Counted from the stretch's first letter, positions 20,869 through 30,441 are shown. The stretch: 64,000 nucleotides of DNA from Zygosaccharomyces rouxii (GCF_000026365.1 NC_012990.1:744001-808000), one strand, 5' to 3'. The notes: generated by a model from the letters alone, not told the origin. Made by a program: numbers and translations.

Positions 20869-22360
20869 ATGAATTATAATGGTAAGTAGAGGGTATAAAA
20901 TACCCGTGAGGTTTTCTATATGGATTTTTGAATGTAAACAAGGTGACTAACATTATGATAAAGAATTGTGCTACGCAGGGGGAAAGTTTGAATACCATAG
21001 TCTTTTAGAATATCTGGATGAAGAGATTGAATTGATTGCCAAAGAATTTCAAACATCTTTGAAATATTCAGAACCACTTTATCGTAAAGTTACAAAATTG
21101 ATACTTATATTATGTCCAGAAGAGAAGATGAGAATGATATTTGACAAGAGTTGTTATACAAGATTACAGTTAGAAGGACTTATGAACAAGGAGATGTTAA
21201 AATACGTGGAGTTAGATTTTAATGTGAATCCTAAAGTTGTTGCCAAAGCATTAGTGAAGTCTACCGCTGATCATCCAAATGTTTTTTGTTATAAAGTTTT
21301 CCTCCTTTTGGCCAACAAGGGCATTTTAGCTTATCTTGCAAACTTTGATGGTGACTATTTGAAAGGATTCATTGACTTTAGATGGTGCCTGCAGTTTATC
21401 TACTATATTAAGCGACTGGATCCACTAGAAGGTGAAATTAAGAATTTTTTGGAGGATTGTGAGAGGATGTTTGCCATACTATGTGCTAAATGTCTAATGA
21501 AGGAAATTGAAGAAAAAGGTGATAAACAGATTACATCTCAATTAGAAATTTTGAGATTGGATGAAGGTAGTATTTTACAGAGTTTGTTGTTTACGGTGAT
21601 AGACTGTACGGATCCTTCCATGATGACTACTGGTAATTATTTAGATCGATACATTTTGAGTATGTTCTTTGAATCACTAGGTGAAATTGAAAGATTCATA
21701 GCAATTTTCAAAGGTAGTTTGGCAGAATATGAATGTATGCCCAATGTTAATGACCTGGCACTTAGAGTTCAAAGGGAGCATTTGAACGATACGATAAGGC
21801 GGTACATTTTATCGATGACCACCAAATTAAATGGTGATCCAGCCATTATTCGCTGTATACATAAAATTCTGGAATGTTTGGTCTTATATGGTGGAGTTCA
21901 CATGGGAATAATACAATTTTTCTATTCACTGAAGAAATACTATCTGGGGGTTTTATCAGCGGCTTCCGAACTTCCATTTGATAGTAAATTGACTAAAGAA
22001 TGTGTCACTCTACTGGACAAGATTTGCCAAGAGTGGGATAATGTGAAAACTAAAAGCAATTCAAGATTGATTCAATCGCCGCAGATCTTACTGAAATCCA
22101 TGTTTGGTGAATTTGTTATAGTAGATGAGGTCTTTGATGAAAATCGACCACTAGAACATCATCATGATTTATCGATTATGTTAAGCTCAATGAAATTAAA
22201 AGTTAAGCATAAATGGCTTGGTGAAGCTCATACTTTTAAAGAATATTCAAATTCCATGTGGAAAATTGGAATGGAATGGGTAGTCTTTTGGAAAGACTGT
22301 TACATAGATAATCATGAAGAATTACCTTTGGAAATGATTCAAATATTTAATGGCATTTAA
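20869..22360 (+). CDS. ADY4: Meiotic spindle pole body protein Ady4, spliced: join(20869..20881, 20979..22360)
   Basis: Component of the meiotic outer plaque of the spindle pole body, needed to start prospore membranes in S. cerevisiae (YLR227C, 493 residues). The uninterrupted frame (to 22360) has no in-frame ATG before about residue 55; its apparent start at 20966 is TTG, and a stop precedes it at 20948. A spliceosomal intron solves this. ATG at 20869, exon 1 of 13 nt, donor GTAAGT at 20882, branch site GACTAAC at 20945-20951, acceptor CAG ending at 20978. Joining restores the frame (MNYNGGKFEYHSLLEYL...) and gives 464 residues. A family-like motif FRWCLQFIYYIKR is present near residue 140. 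The nearer AAG at 20961-20963 would also keep the frame. Context agrees: it sits between RAD9 and SPR28 with BUR2 beyond. The splice model is inference. Confidence 0.85.
20882..20978 (+). other. ADY4: Probable spliceosomal intron in ADY4 (97 bp)
   Basis: Donor GTAAGT (20882-20887), branch GACTAAC (20945-20951, one mismatch to TACTAAC, branch adenosine 20950), acceptor CGCAG ending at 20978, 28 nt after the branch point. Exon phase is consistent on both sides. The intron also contains GGGTATAAAATACCC (20891-20905), a 6-bp stem with 3-nt loop whose right arm, extended, reads ATACCCGT (7 of 8 to the Mer1 splicing enhancer AYACCCUY). Confidence 0.75.
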
Positions 22361-22395
22361 TAGAGATGTAGCTAATGAAACGAAAAGTAAAAGGT

Positions 22396-23586
22396 CTACA
22401 TAATAGCCTCCAAGCAGGCCTTGGCAGCAGCATCGTCGGGATTATTCTTTAACATTTTTTCTAATGCTTCGATCTTTTGCTGATAAGCCTTGATAATCTT
22501 ATTCTTTTCCTCCATTTCTTTAGAGAATGGCATGTACTCATCCTTTTCTTGTTCAGGTACAGATGATGAAACACTGAAGGCGTTTCTGCGTTTCGATCCT
22601 GTAGCAGATGCAGGTAATTGAGAAGGTTCTGGGCCCATAAATTCACGAGAATATTCTACTGATACTTTTTTGGATAAAAGCATCTTTGTTCTATAATTTT
22701 CGTAAAATACATCGTTAGTAACATCCTTCAGCTCTTGCAAATGAGATCCAAGTAAAATGTGCTTGAGAAAAATAAAATCGGAATTGGAACCATCTTCCAC
22801 AACAATTTGACCCCATTGGTAATTTCTCACATGTGCAATTTCACCACGAGGTTCAGTGATTTCCTTATCACCACAAATGAGGGCAAATGGTAACATGTCC
22901 CTTATGTTGACGTCTGGAATCTTCTCATTTCTCCCATCACATAAAAAGTCATCAGCTTCTACCAAACTATCCTGTAGTTTGTCATTTTTAAAATCAAAGA
23001 CGTTCAACTCATGTTTAGCGATATCATGCATGATCAATTTTTTGTTGTGTTGCAATTCTTCTGATGTAAGCAAGTCCGCTTTACCAATCACTGGTATAAT
23101 GTTGACTCTATCTCCCAGCTGTTTCATTAGCTGCACATCAAACTCTCGAAGACCTCTTGACGTGGCTCTAATAAAATAAATGCAAACATGAGACCTACTA
23201 TCGGTATCCACTCGGCTTCTCTTGATTCTAAGTTCTTCATTCAAGACTATATCAAATTGTGCATCCAAATATTCTTTTATTTTCCCAGGTGTAGAAGTAT
23301 TATCCATGCAATCACCACATCCTGGGAACAAAACGATATCGATCGGCGTAGATCTGGCATCATCCAATTGGACCAGTTCGGTCGTTAATTGGATATCAGG
23401 ACTTGCATGAGCCTGTGATGGTTCCGGCACTTCTTTAATCCTCTCTTCTGTGGGAAAAACCGTTTTACCACATAAGTTATTCAGAAAGGTTTTTTTACCA
23501 ATTCCCCTTTCCCCAAGAACAAGCATGCATAGCCTGTACTCCTTACTGGCATTTCTACGGCGTCTAATATCGGCGGCACTAGGCAT
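22396..23586 (-). CDS. SPR28: Sporulation septin Spr28
   Basis: Septin expressed in sporulation in S. cerevisiae (YDR218C, 423 residues), where it lines the growing prospore membrane with other septins. Length 396 residues. It shows the septin GTPase fold with a G4 motif (IGKADLL, about residue 172) and a C-terminal coiled coil (about 345-390, KEMEEKNKIIKAYQQKIEALE). The P-loop reads GERGIGKKT (residues 25-33): Lys stands where GxxxxGKS/T has Ser/Thr, and the DTPG-type G3 motif is replaced by FPGCGD. It is therefore probably a divergent septin with altered nucleotide binding. It ends 35 bp from the convergent ADY4 end. Orthology is from gene order plus family features. Confidence 0.88.
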   Translation of the reverse strand: MPSAADIRRRRNASKEYRLCMLVLGERGIGKKTFLNNLCGKTVFPTEERIKEVPEPSQAHASPDIQLTTELVQLDDARSTPIDIVLFPGCGDCMDNTSTPGKIKEYLDAQFDIVLNEELRIKRSRVDTDSRSHVCIYFIRATSRGLREFDVQLMKQLGDRVNIIPVIGKADLLTSEELQHNKKLIMHDIAKHELNVFDFKNDKLQDSLVEADDFLCDGRNEKIPDVNIRDMLPFALICGDKEITEPRGEIAHVRNYQWGQIVVEDGSNSDFIFLKHILLGSHLQELKDVTNDVFYENYRTKMLLSKKVSVEYSREFMGPEPSQLPASATGSKRRNAFSVSSSVPEQEKDEYMPFSKEMEEKNKIIKAYQQKIEALEKMLKNNPDDAAAKACLEAIM

Positions 23587-23873
23587 TTGACTGTCAACTT
23601 TTTAACAATAGTTTCCGTTATGTTCTTGCTTGAGATAAAATATGGGAGGAAAACAGAGGAAAATAATTCGAGAACAACAGTGAATATTTAAATCCAATAT
23701 CAATTTAAAAAAATAATTACCAGACTTTATTTTTTTCGATCTAAATTGACACAAAGTTTCATTTTTTTTAATTCATGTACTTTAGCGAAGCCAAAGTATC
23801 ACCGCCGGGAAAAAAAATAAATAAAAATAATAATAATAAAATGGGCAAACATATGATAATAAGAAAAGTACTT

Positions 23874-25064
23874 TTAGGTCTTCAACTTTTTCTTACTTTG
23901 TTCTAAATCAGCTACATTTTCCGGTGACATCCTTTTTTTCGTCTCCGCCACTGTTCTTTCATAAATGTCTCTGATTCTCTTATGAATGTGATCCTTTAAT
24001 TCTTGTCTCACTTCACCAGATTTAATTAAATTGTAGTCGTAAGGATCACTTACTTCACCATCCGGTAATGGATCTTCATTTATCAACTCATCAATCTCTT
24101 GAACGCTAATTTGTAATTTTTCTCTCTTATTACTCTTTAAATCAAAAAAGTTCTCTTCCAAAACTCTATAATCGTTAAAGAACTGTCCAAACCGCTGTGC
24201 AGTTACCAAGACCGGAAATTTATCTCTGAAGAAATTTGATGGGAATTGGAACGACTCATCTACGTTTTTCTTGTATTGTAAACCACAGTATATTAGTGCC
24301 AGAGCGACAAAAGTATAACCATCGCATAGTAACGATACCGGTTGTGTTACAGCTTGAACGATAAAATTACGTGCCTCTTGTAAAATTTTGGGGAAGATTT
24401 GTGTAAAGTCATCAGGCAAATTGTAATCTCTGTTGAAACGGTAAAATCCACTAAACATATCTTCGATTAATTCCTTTGGGTTCTCTAAGTTTAAATCAAA
24501 CCCAAAACAACACAATATTTTTTTCTCATTGCTTACTAGCCTATCCCTAACGTCCCACTTTAATTTATCCAAGTTTTGCCTAACTCTCAATCCAGTAGTT
24601 TCTTTGATGAAATAGTCACAAGTAGCCTTAATATATGCATCGATGGGTCTATTATTTTCCATAGTCTTGCAAGCTGTCACTAAAATGGCTTGTGCAATGT
24701 GAATACAATCTGGCAGGTATGGTGGTAGTCCATAAACGTACCAGTATCTAAAGAACAGCATGCATGAGGCCGTATAGGTATGATCAAAAAGGTTGAGAAC
24801 TTTCTTGACGGTGTAAAAATATATTAGACATTTTTCCATATTGCGCTTCAATTCAGCTGTAGCCTGGGGGTTTGTGCCCAGTTTTTCAACAATTTCCTTA
24901 CAGCTAAAAGTCCACGTATTATTTGGCGTCTTTATCATATCGGGCCAAAGTAACCTTGTATTGTACTCTTTTCTAGACGGTTGAGCTGCCGGAGCTGCTG
25001 GGGCTGTTGGAGCCGCTGGAGCTGTTGGAGTTGCTGCTTGATGATTATCAGATTCAGAACTCAT
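23874..25064 (-). CDS. BUR2: Cyclin Bur2 of the Bur1 kinase
   Basis: Cyclin partner of Bur1/Sgv1, the CDK9-like kinase that phosphorylates Spt5 and the polymerase II linker and promotes H2B ubiquitination and elongation. The open frame begins with GTG at 25085; the ATG at 25064 gives 396 residues (S. cerevisiae 395, YLR226W). An Ala/Pro/Thr-rich N-terminal tail (about residues 10-30, APAAPTAPAAPAA) precedes the cyclin fold (about 45-290; YFYTVKKVLNLFDHT, FFRYWYVYGLPPY, ILVTACKTMENNRP). The C-terminus is charged and Lys-rich (SKKKLKT). Upstream, a Reb1-type CGGGTAA lies at 25194-25200. Confidence 0.95.
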   Translation of the reverse strand: MSSESDNHQAATPTAPAAPTAPAAPAAQPSRKEYNTRLLWPDMIKTPNNTWTFSCKEIVEKLGTNPQATAELKRNMEKCLIYFYTVKKVLNLFDHTYTASCMLFFRYWYVYGLPPYLPDCIHIAQAILVTACKTMENNRPIDAYIKATCDYFIKETTGLRVRQNLDKLKWDVRDRLVSNEKKILCCFGFDLNLENPKELIEDMFSGFYRFNRDYNLPDDFTQIFPKILQEARNFIVQAVTQPVSLLCDGYTFVALALIYCGLQYKKNVDESFQFPSNFFRDKFPVLVTAQRFGQFFNDYRVLEENFFDLKSNKREKLQISVQEIDELINEDPLPDGEVSDPYDYNLIKSGEVRQELKDHIHKRIRDIYERTVAETKKRMSPENVADLEQSKKKLKT

Positions 25065-25193
25065 GATGTGATGAGAATCAGGCACAATGGTGGGCTAGGA
25101 AATGGTATTGTTTCGTTTCAGTCCGTTTTGAATGGTTCCCACTAGGCGGACTTTCTGCTCGTTAAAGCGTTTTGAAGTACCTAATGCAAGATC

Positions 25194-25200
25194 CGGGTAA
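25194..25200 (-). promoter_or_regulatory. Reb1-type site upstream of BUR2
   Basis: CGGGTAA (TTACCCG on the minus strand), 130 bp before the BUR2 ATG in its reading direction. Motif match only. Confidence 0.4.
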
Positions 25201-25310
25201 GCTCATCTCATCAACATCAATATACCGAATTTTATTATATAAAAGGTGATTATAAATTTATTACCATGGCAGTTTTTTGTTTCTTCATTCTCGTTTTCTT
25301 TTCCTCGTTA

Positions 25311-26327
25311 TTATATCTTTTCGTAACATATCCTGTTTCCCTGTGTGACAAATGCTTTTAATCTATTCCGTTGGATTCCTTTCGAATTGTTCCTGTAATT
25401 TTTCTTAGACAATGGTTCCTCGGTACATTCTAGTGTATTATCATTTGCTTGTGTATCTTGAAGTTCCCCTGGGGCTGTGGTCGCTGCAGGTTCCCCGTTG
25501 CACCTTGCCAGTTCTTCGATATACCCTTGAGAAACGTTTCTGTCTCTAGTGTCAAAGCTACGATCGGGGAAAAAGTGGGATAACAATCCATAGGATTTTC
25601 TTTTCATCGATTTACCTTGAGAGCGAGTAGTGTGGTTGACGTCCTCTGCCATTAGTTTTTCAAACAAGGCAGCTTTGTCCCTAACTTTGTTGGAAGATCT
25701 TAATTTATCCAAAGAATTAGCGGAGGAGGTAGATTCACAATCACTGATTCCATGAACAGATACATCTGATAGCGTATTTAGTTCATTTATGGGAGAGCTC
25801 CACTCACTGTTGGATAGTCTCGGTGGTAATTCTGAAAAAGTTGAATTTGCAGATGATTTAGAATAATCCGAACAAGCCGGTGAAAGTACCTTTAAAGCCT
25901 TTTCCAACTTAGCATCCCAATCATTAGGGTCGGGTGATGTTACATGATCCGTTTCGACAAGCTTGGTATCTTCTTCGTGAACTCCCTGTAAAATTCTCAT
26001 ATAGGACAGTGTCTCCTCGTTGTTACACATAATTGGTTTGGCGTACATATCCATGAGAAGTTGTTCATCATTATCTTCTTTCTCCTGCTCTTCATGCCCT
26101 TCGTCTTCATCATGCCGTATAAACTCCAAATCCATCCGAGACATATCAAAGAACAGTGAATCCCTAATCCAATTCGAATGAGCACTAATTAAAACGTTCT
26201 TCGTTAATAGAGCATGATTTGCTAGTTGCCGCAGAAGGTGCGAACATTTACCAACTTGCACCAGGTCATTCATGTTTAGTAACGAGAATATTCGTAATAC
26301 CACATCTAGGGGCAGTCCTTGTAACAT
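25311..26327 (-). CDS. MFB1: Mitochondria-associated F-box protein Mfb1
   Basis: F-box protein that in S. cerevisiae (YDR219C, 465 residues) binds the mother-cell-tip mitochondria and helps anchor them. The F-box is at the very N-terminus (residues 1-45; LPLDVVLRIFSLLNMNDLVQVGKCSHLLRQLAN). The rest is acidic and Ser-rich with no other recognised domain. At 338 residues it is clearly shorter than the S. cerevisiae protein; the reading frame ends cleanly with TAA and shows no frameshift scar, so this looks like a naturally short C-terminus. The assignment rests on the F-box and the position between SPR28/BUR2 and GTB1. Confidence 0.85.
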   Translation of the reverse strand: MLQGLPLDVVLRIFSLLNMNDLVQVGKCSHLLRQLANHALLTKNVLISAHSNWIRDSLFFDMSRMDLEFIRHDEDEGHEEQEKEDNDEQLLMDMYAKPIMCNNEETLSYMRILQGVHEEDTKLVETDHVTSPDPNDWDAKLEKALKVLSPACSDYSKSSANSTFSELPPRLSNSEWSSPINELNTLSDVSVHGISDCESTSSANSLDKLRSSNKVRDKAALFEKLMAEDVNHTTRSQGKSMKRKSYGLLSHFFPDRSFDTRDRNVSQGYIEELARCNGEPAATTAPGELQDTQANDNTLECTEEPLSKKNYRNNSKGIQRNRLKAFVTQGNRICYEKI

Positions 26328-26849
26328 TCCCGTTATTCCTATGTTCGATTCTCCTAAAATTCCACAAAATTTTCTCCTGGCTTTTTTAATATCACAGTAT
26401 TCTATTATATACTATTTTCCAATTTAGTAGCAACTGATTTAATAGCTATTAGTCTGAATTACAGATCTTGGCAACTCTAGAAAATGGGACATATATGGTA
26501 AATCCCATCAAGTTCGGTCTTTTCAGTTGATGATGTTTTGGTTTTGCCCAAAAATGACTTTTTTTTTTTTTCAACACTTTCACGTGATCTCTGGTGGTAC
26601 TCAAGATAGGTGACTTTAGTAGGTTTCTGGTACCTCTAAGCTTCTTCCAAATCTCCCTGATGGTCGACTTCAATTGCAGTCTGGATCTCTTTTTGTCAGT
26701 CTTTGTTCTTGTTCTTTGAAATAAGGGTTCAGCTGCTTTTTAGCCTACATGGAAATTGAAATTTGAAAAAATATTTAATGTCTTATCGATGCATTTGACA
26801 GCTTATAAAGGTAAAGATCATTATATTGGGGGGGTTTCGGACTTTGATC
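26328..26849. other. MFB1-GTB1 divergent promoter
   Basis: A 522-bp divergent spacer. It contains a T-tract (about 26559-26571) next to an E-box-like CACGTG at 26581-26586, a usual Cbf1/Pho4-type site. The TTG-started extension before the GTB1 ATG (26826) is not used. Nothing else recognised. Confidence 0.5.
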
Positions 26850-28805
26850 ATGGTGAATAGTCAATTGAAATATGGTCTTCTCGGGTTATATTCCCTTTTC
26901 AGTTTAGTAAAAGGTTCTGAAGGTGTTGTTGGTGTACCTGAATCCAGACAATCCATCTACGAACCCAGAGATGACGGGAAATGGGCATGTCTTGGTGATG
27001 CAAATGTGATTATTGAAGCCACTCAAATCAATGATGGGATTTGCGACTGTCCTGATGGCTCTGATGAACCAGGTACCGGTGCATGTGGTATGAAGGCACC
27101 ACAATTCTACTGTAAGAATGGTGAATTTTTACCACGTTACATATCTCAGAGTAAGGTTGGAGATGGTGTTTGTGACTGCTGTGATTGCTCTGACGAGCAA
27201 TTAACCAAAGGTGAGGTGTTTTATAGAGGTACTCAATGTAGTGATTTGCGCACATCCTTTGACAAATTTGTCCAACAAGAGTTGGAAAACCATCATCATG
27301 GTATGCAGACATTACTGCAATTGAAAGCACAATCTCCAGCACCTGTAAAGACTCAAGAAGGTTTATCAGAACAGATTAGGAGTCTATCTGAACAATTGTC
27401 CAATAATGAAAAGATTCTTGCCTCTGAGAAGGCCGACTATGCCGAAAAGCTAAAAGCAGAAAATCCATTACTCTATGAATTTGAACAGTTACATGTGGAT
27501 GCTCTTGCGAATGCCGTTAATGATCAATTGAGCGAAATTATTAGAGTTGGTAGGGCTTATGAAGATTTGGTAAGGATCCTTGATGCGTTGGTAGAAAACT
27601 ACTCCAGCCATCTAATGGATTTGGTCGTCAATGAAAATGTGAAAAAATATCAATTTTACAAGCTAAAGAAGTTGTCCAAGATTAGTTGTAATCCAGGAAA
27701 TGACAATGAACAACGTGAGCAGCTGTTAGTCTACTTTCAAACAGAATTACCTGAATTATTTGCAAACGGCCTTTCTGACAAACCCGCCAAGTATATTCAG
27801 GGTAAAGCTACATTTGTGGATATGCTCATTTTGAGTAAGGCTGAGTATACTGAAGTTATCATGGAAGCCATTAACAAATTACGTTCAATATTACAAGATG
27901 TCGCGGAAAATTATAACAGAAACTATCAGGATCAAGGTGTGAGGCAAGCTGCAGAGGCATTTAAACACTATACTGAGAAGTATGCCACCGTGGACATTGT
28001 TCGACTACCACAGGATTTGATGGATGAGTTGGATCATTTGAAATCATTTGTCATTGAAAAGGCTCCCGAATTAGTTAGTTCTTCACCTTCGCTTGAAAAT
28101 CAAGATGAAGCTGGTCAAACGGGTGTTATGCAACAGGTTCAAAATTGGGTTGGAGGAATCCCCAACTTTTTTAAGCCAGATATGAGAGGTCAAATTGAAA
28201 AACATGAACAAGACGTTAGATCTTTGAGGGCTGAAATGGCTGCTAGAAGAAAGGAATTGACCAGCTTGGTTGAACAAGAATCCTCAGGTGCTGATGAAAG
28301 GACTAAATACATTAAAGCTCTCATCGATGCAACAAATCTCAGCCTGGAGAAAAATCTTGATGCTTACATTTATGGAATTCAGTACAATGGTCAAATTTTG
28401 CAAAAAGAGAAATCTGGTGATCAGAACAGCGTTCTCATTGGTAATTTCAAGTCGTTGCGTCTCAACGAAGAGTTGGCTCTGCTCAAATATAAGGAATACG
28501 TTAGAATTAATTACTCTGGTGATGACGAACTGGTGCAACATCTGATTAGCGAAACGACAGACGAAGAGGAGGATTACCTATTTGGTAATTTGTACCAATT
28601 GAACAATGGATTGCAACTAGAGTTTGAAAACGGTGACCAGTGTTGGGATGGTCCCAGGAGATCTGCTACTGTTTTCGTGCAATGTAGCGATAAACAAGAA
28701 TTGAAAAAGATTACCGAAACTTCTCGTTGTCGTTACTCAGTCGAAATCGAAAGTCCCTTTGGATGTTCAGAGGACTTCATATATCAGCCATTCCGCGCCG
28801 AATAA
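26850..28805 (+). CDS. GTB1: Glucosidase II beta subunit Gtb1
   Basis: Non-catalytic beta subunit of ER glucosidase II, which trims glucose from N-glycans; the beta subunit presents mannose-bearing glycans to the catalytic subunit. The frame is open from a TTG at 26826; the ATG at 26850 gives 651 residues (S. cerevisiae 702, YDR221W) and a good signal peptide (LKYGLLGLYSLFSLVKG, cleavage near residue 23). Two Cys-rich LDL-receptor-A-like repeats follow (about residues 50-125; CDCPDGSDEPG and CDCCDCSDE), then a long helical/coiled-coil middle, and a C-terminal MRH lectin-type domain (GDQCWDGPRRS, with paired cysteines, to FGCSEDF). No HDEL signal is present; retention is expected through the alpha subunit. 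Confidence 0.95.
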   Translation: MVNSQLKYGLLGLYSLFSLVKGSEGVVGVPESRQSIYEPRDDGKWACLGDANVIIEATQINDGICDCPDGSDEPGTGACGMKAPQFYCKNGEFLPRYISQSKVGDGVCDCCDCSDEQLTKGEVFYRGTQCSDLRTSFDKFVQQELENHHHGMQTLLQLKAQSPAPVKTQEGLSEQIRSLSEQLSNNEKILASEKADYAEKLKAENPLLYEFEQLHVDALANAVNDQLSEIIRVGRAYEDLVRILDALVENYSSHLMDLVVNENVKKYQFYKLKKLSKISCNPGNDNEQREQLLVYFQTELPELFANGLSDKPAKYIQGKATFVDMLILSKAEYTEVIMEAINKLRSILQDVAENYNRNYQDQGVRQAAEAFKHYTEKYATVDIVRLPQDLMDELDHLKSFVIEKAPELVSSSPSLENQDEAGQTGVMQQVQNWVGGIPNFFKPDMRGQIEKHEQDVRSLRAEMAARRKELTSLVEQESSGADERTKYIKALIDATNLSLEKNLDAYIYGIQYNGQILQKEKSGDQNSVLIGNFKSLRLNEELALLKYKEYVRINYSGDDELVQHLISETTDEEEDYLFGNLYQLNNGLQLEFENGDQCWDGPRRSATVFVQCSDKQELKKITETSRCRYSVEIESPFGCSEDFIYQPFRAE

Positions 28806-29229
28806 AAATACATTATATAGACCTTAAACTTCAAAGCTATTTATTTTTTCTATTCTTCATCGTTCTGCCCAAGGTAGCTACCGCCGCTCATCTAGCGGCT
28901 GCGAGAATCCGCGCAGAGAGTGCGTAAATCCTCGATGAGCAAACTCCGAAGCTACCGTACCACAAGGATAAGGTATAAGGGTAACCAACTAATACTGATC
29001 CTTTGTAAGCTTTATTTGGGAGTCATTAACATATTGTCATCCAGATCTCTCATCACCGGATCTTCAAGGGTTATTGAGTCGTCGAGAACTAAATCCTGAC
29101 ACCCTAGTCCTGTCCACAAAGAGGGAGTATTGTACGGGGGGATAAGGAGGAATTCTTTAAAAGCCCTCGGTAATCGTATCTTGACCTTATGCCTCTGGGG
29201 AAAAAACTGTGTGCTACAGGATTTTAACA
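28806..29229. other. GTB1-YLR225C-like spacer
   Basis: A 424-bp spacer. Close to the GTB1 end lie a perfect 10-bp palindrome GGTAGCTACC (28873-28882) and directly after it an inverted repeat GCCGCT/AGCGGC (28883-28888 and 28894-28899, loop of 5). These are GC-rich in an otherwise mixed spacer. No gene seen. Confidence 0.55.
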
Positions 29230-30441
29230 ATGCATTGGGGTAATAAGGACGGAGTTAGATTTGTACCTGTGAGAGAAGTACAATCGGAAGATGACTACAC
29301 CATAGTCGACAATTTGGAGCAATTAGAATGGTATGCTAAAAGCCTACATAAACCTTCACACAAAAGTAATAGGGTCCTTAGTGCTGTGAAAAAATCAACA
29401 GAGACGAAAATTGAGACACAGACGGTTTATTTCACAGATTTGAAATCTGGGAGATGTGGATTTATACAACTGCTCTATTCTAGCGTAATAGGAGGTATCT
29501 ATAAGGGATTTCAGTTGAACTTTAAGAGTTTCCGTAGCGAAGAAAGTGAGGAGAATGAAGAAAAGGAATCTCGAGCTGACGTTTGGGAAAGTTTTAAACT
29601 GGAAGATATCAAAGAATTCTCGGAGTTGACGGTCAACTCATCGCGGGCAACATTTGCATTCAAGCATAGTTTAGATAGTTCAGCAATTTCGAAATTGGAG
29701 ATAAAGGTAGATATCCCGGTTGGAAGTAATACTAATGGACTGAAGATCGATTTAGTGGTAGATCTTTACCGCGGAATCTTGGTAAATCCTGACGGGTGCA
29801 GTTATTACCTGGATAAACCACTAACTAAGGATGAAATTAGCAAACAGAGAGATGCAATATTTTCCAAGAAGATGGTAAGGCACTTGTTTGTACCTAGAGC
29901 TCAATGTTGTGGTAATATAAGTTATCTCGATTCAAAAGGTGAAAAAGTCGACCTTCAACTAGACAAAGTTCCGGGACTTTATATAGATGCGGTTCAAGGT
30001 TTAGTTCCCTATAAGGCTGCGAACAGGTGGAATTTCCTCTGTTTCCAATCATTGACAACGTCTTTACTCTGTATGGAATTCACCACGACCGAAGAGTATA
30101 ATCGAACCACGGTAACCATTTGGTGTTCCACTAGGAACAACCAAATTGAAACAGTCGGATCTAGCATTAATGGCAAAAATATACAGTTCGAGGCAACCAC
30201 TAAGGATGACAAAACTGGTTACGAATATCCGACACAAATTGCATTCCCCATGGGTTTTGTGGAACAACATTTAAGATTAGTAAATCGATATGATATTATG
30301 GGCGAACTACCCTCGCTAGTGAAAAGCTTGGCTGAAAACATCGCTCACATTAAGCCCTATATCTATCAATACTGTCAGTCTTCAACCCATGCCGGGCAAA
30401 AGGGGATATCTATAATTGAAAGCACTTTTATATCATCATAA
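29230..30441 (+). CDS. Conserved protein of unknown function (YDR222W/YLR225C family)
   Basis: Single counterpart of the S. cerevisiae duplicate pair YDR222W (415 residues) and YLR225C (413). The open frame begins with GTG at 29209; the ATG at 29230 gives 403 residues starting MHWGNKDGVRF. No transmembrane segment, signal peptide or catalytic motif was recognised. The mix of short beta-strand-like stretches (for example SGRCGFIQLLYSSVIGGIYKG) and long acidic stretches suggests a soluble, mainly beta protein, and I cannot name a function. Identification is by length and exact position in both tracks (GTB1 before, UCC1/IFH1 after). It ends 13 bp from the convergent UCC1 stop. Confidence 0.85.
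   Translation: MHWGNKDGVRFVPVREVQSEDDYTIVDNLEQLEWYAKSLHKPSHKSNRVLSAVKKSTETKIETQTVYFTDLKSGRCGFIQLLYSSVIGGIYKGFQLNFKSFRSEESEENEEKESRADVWESFKLEDIKEFSELTVNSSRATFAFKHSLDSSAISKLEIKVDIPVGSNTNGLKIDLVVDLYRGILVNPDGCSYYLDKPLTKDEISKQRDAIFSKKMVRHLFVPRAQCCGNISYLDSKGEKVDLQLDKVPGLYIDAVQGLVPYKAANRWNFLCFQSLTTSLLCMEFTTTEEYNRTTVTIWCSTRNNQIETVGSSINGKNIQFEATTKDDKTGYEYPTQIAFPMGFVEQHLRLVNRYDIMGELPSLVKSLAENIAHIKPYIYQYCQSSTHAGQKGISIIESTFISS

Noticed and set aside
20955..21008. ATG at 20955 as ADY4 start with a frameshift in the G-run
   Set aside because: It would need an unseen extra base; the intron model explains the sequence as given. It is kept as the alternative in the intron finding.
23570..23579. URS1-like GCCGCCGA at the start of SPR28 coding region
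   Set aside because: Only 8 of 10 bases fit and it lies within codons 3-6; not enough to call a meiotic repressor site.
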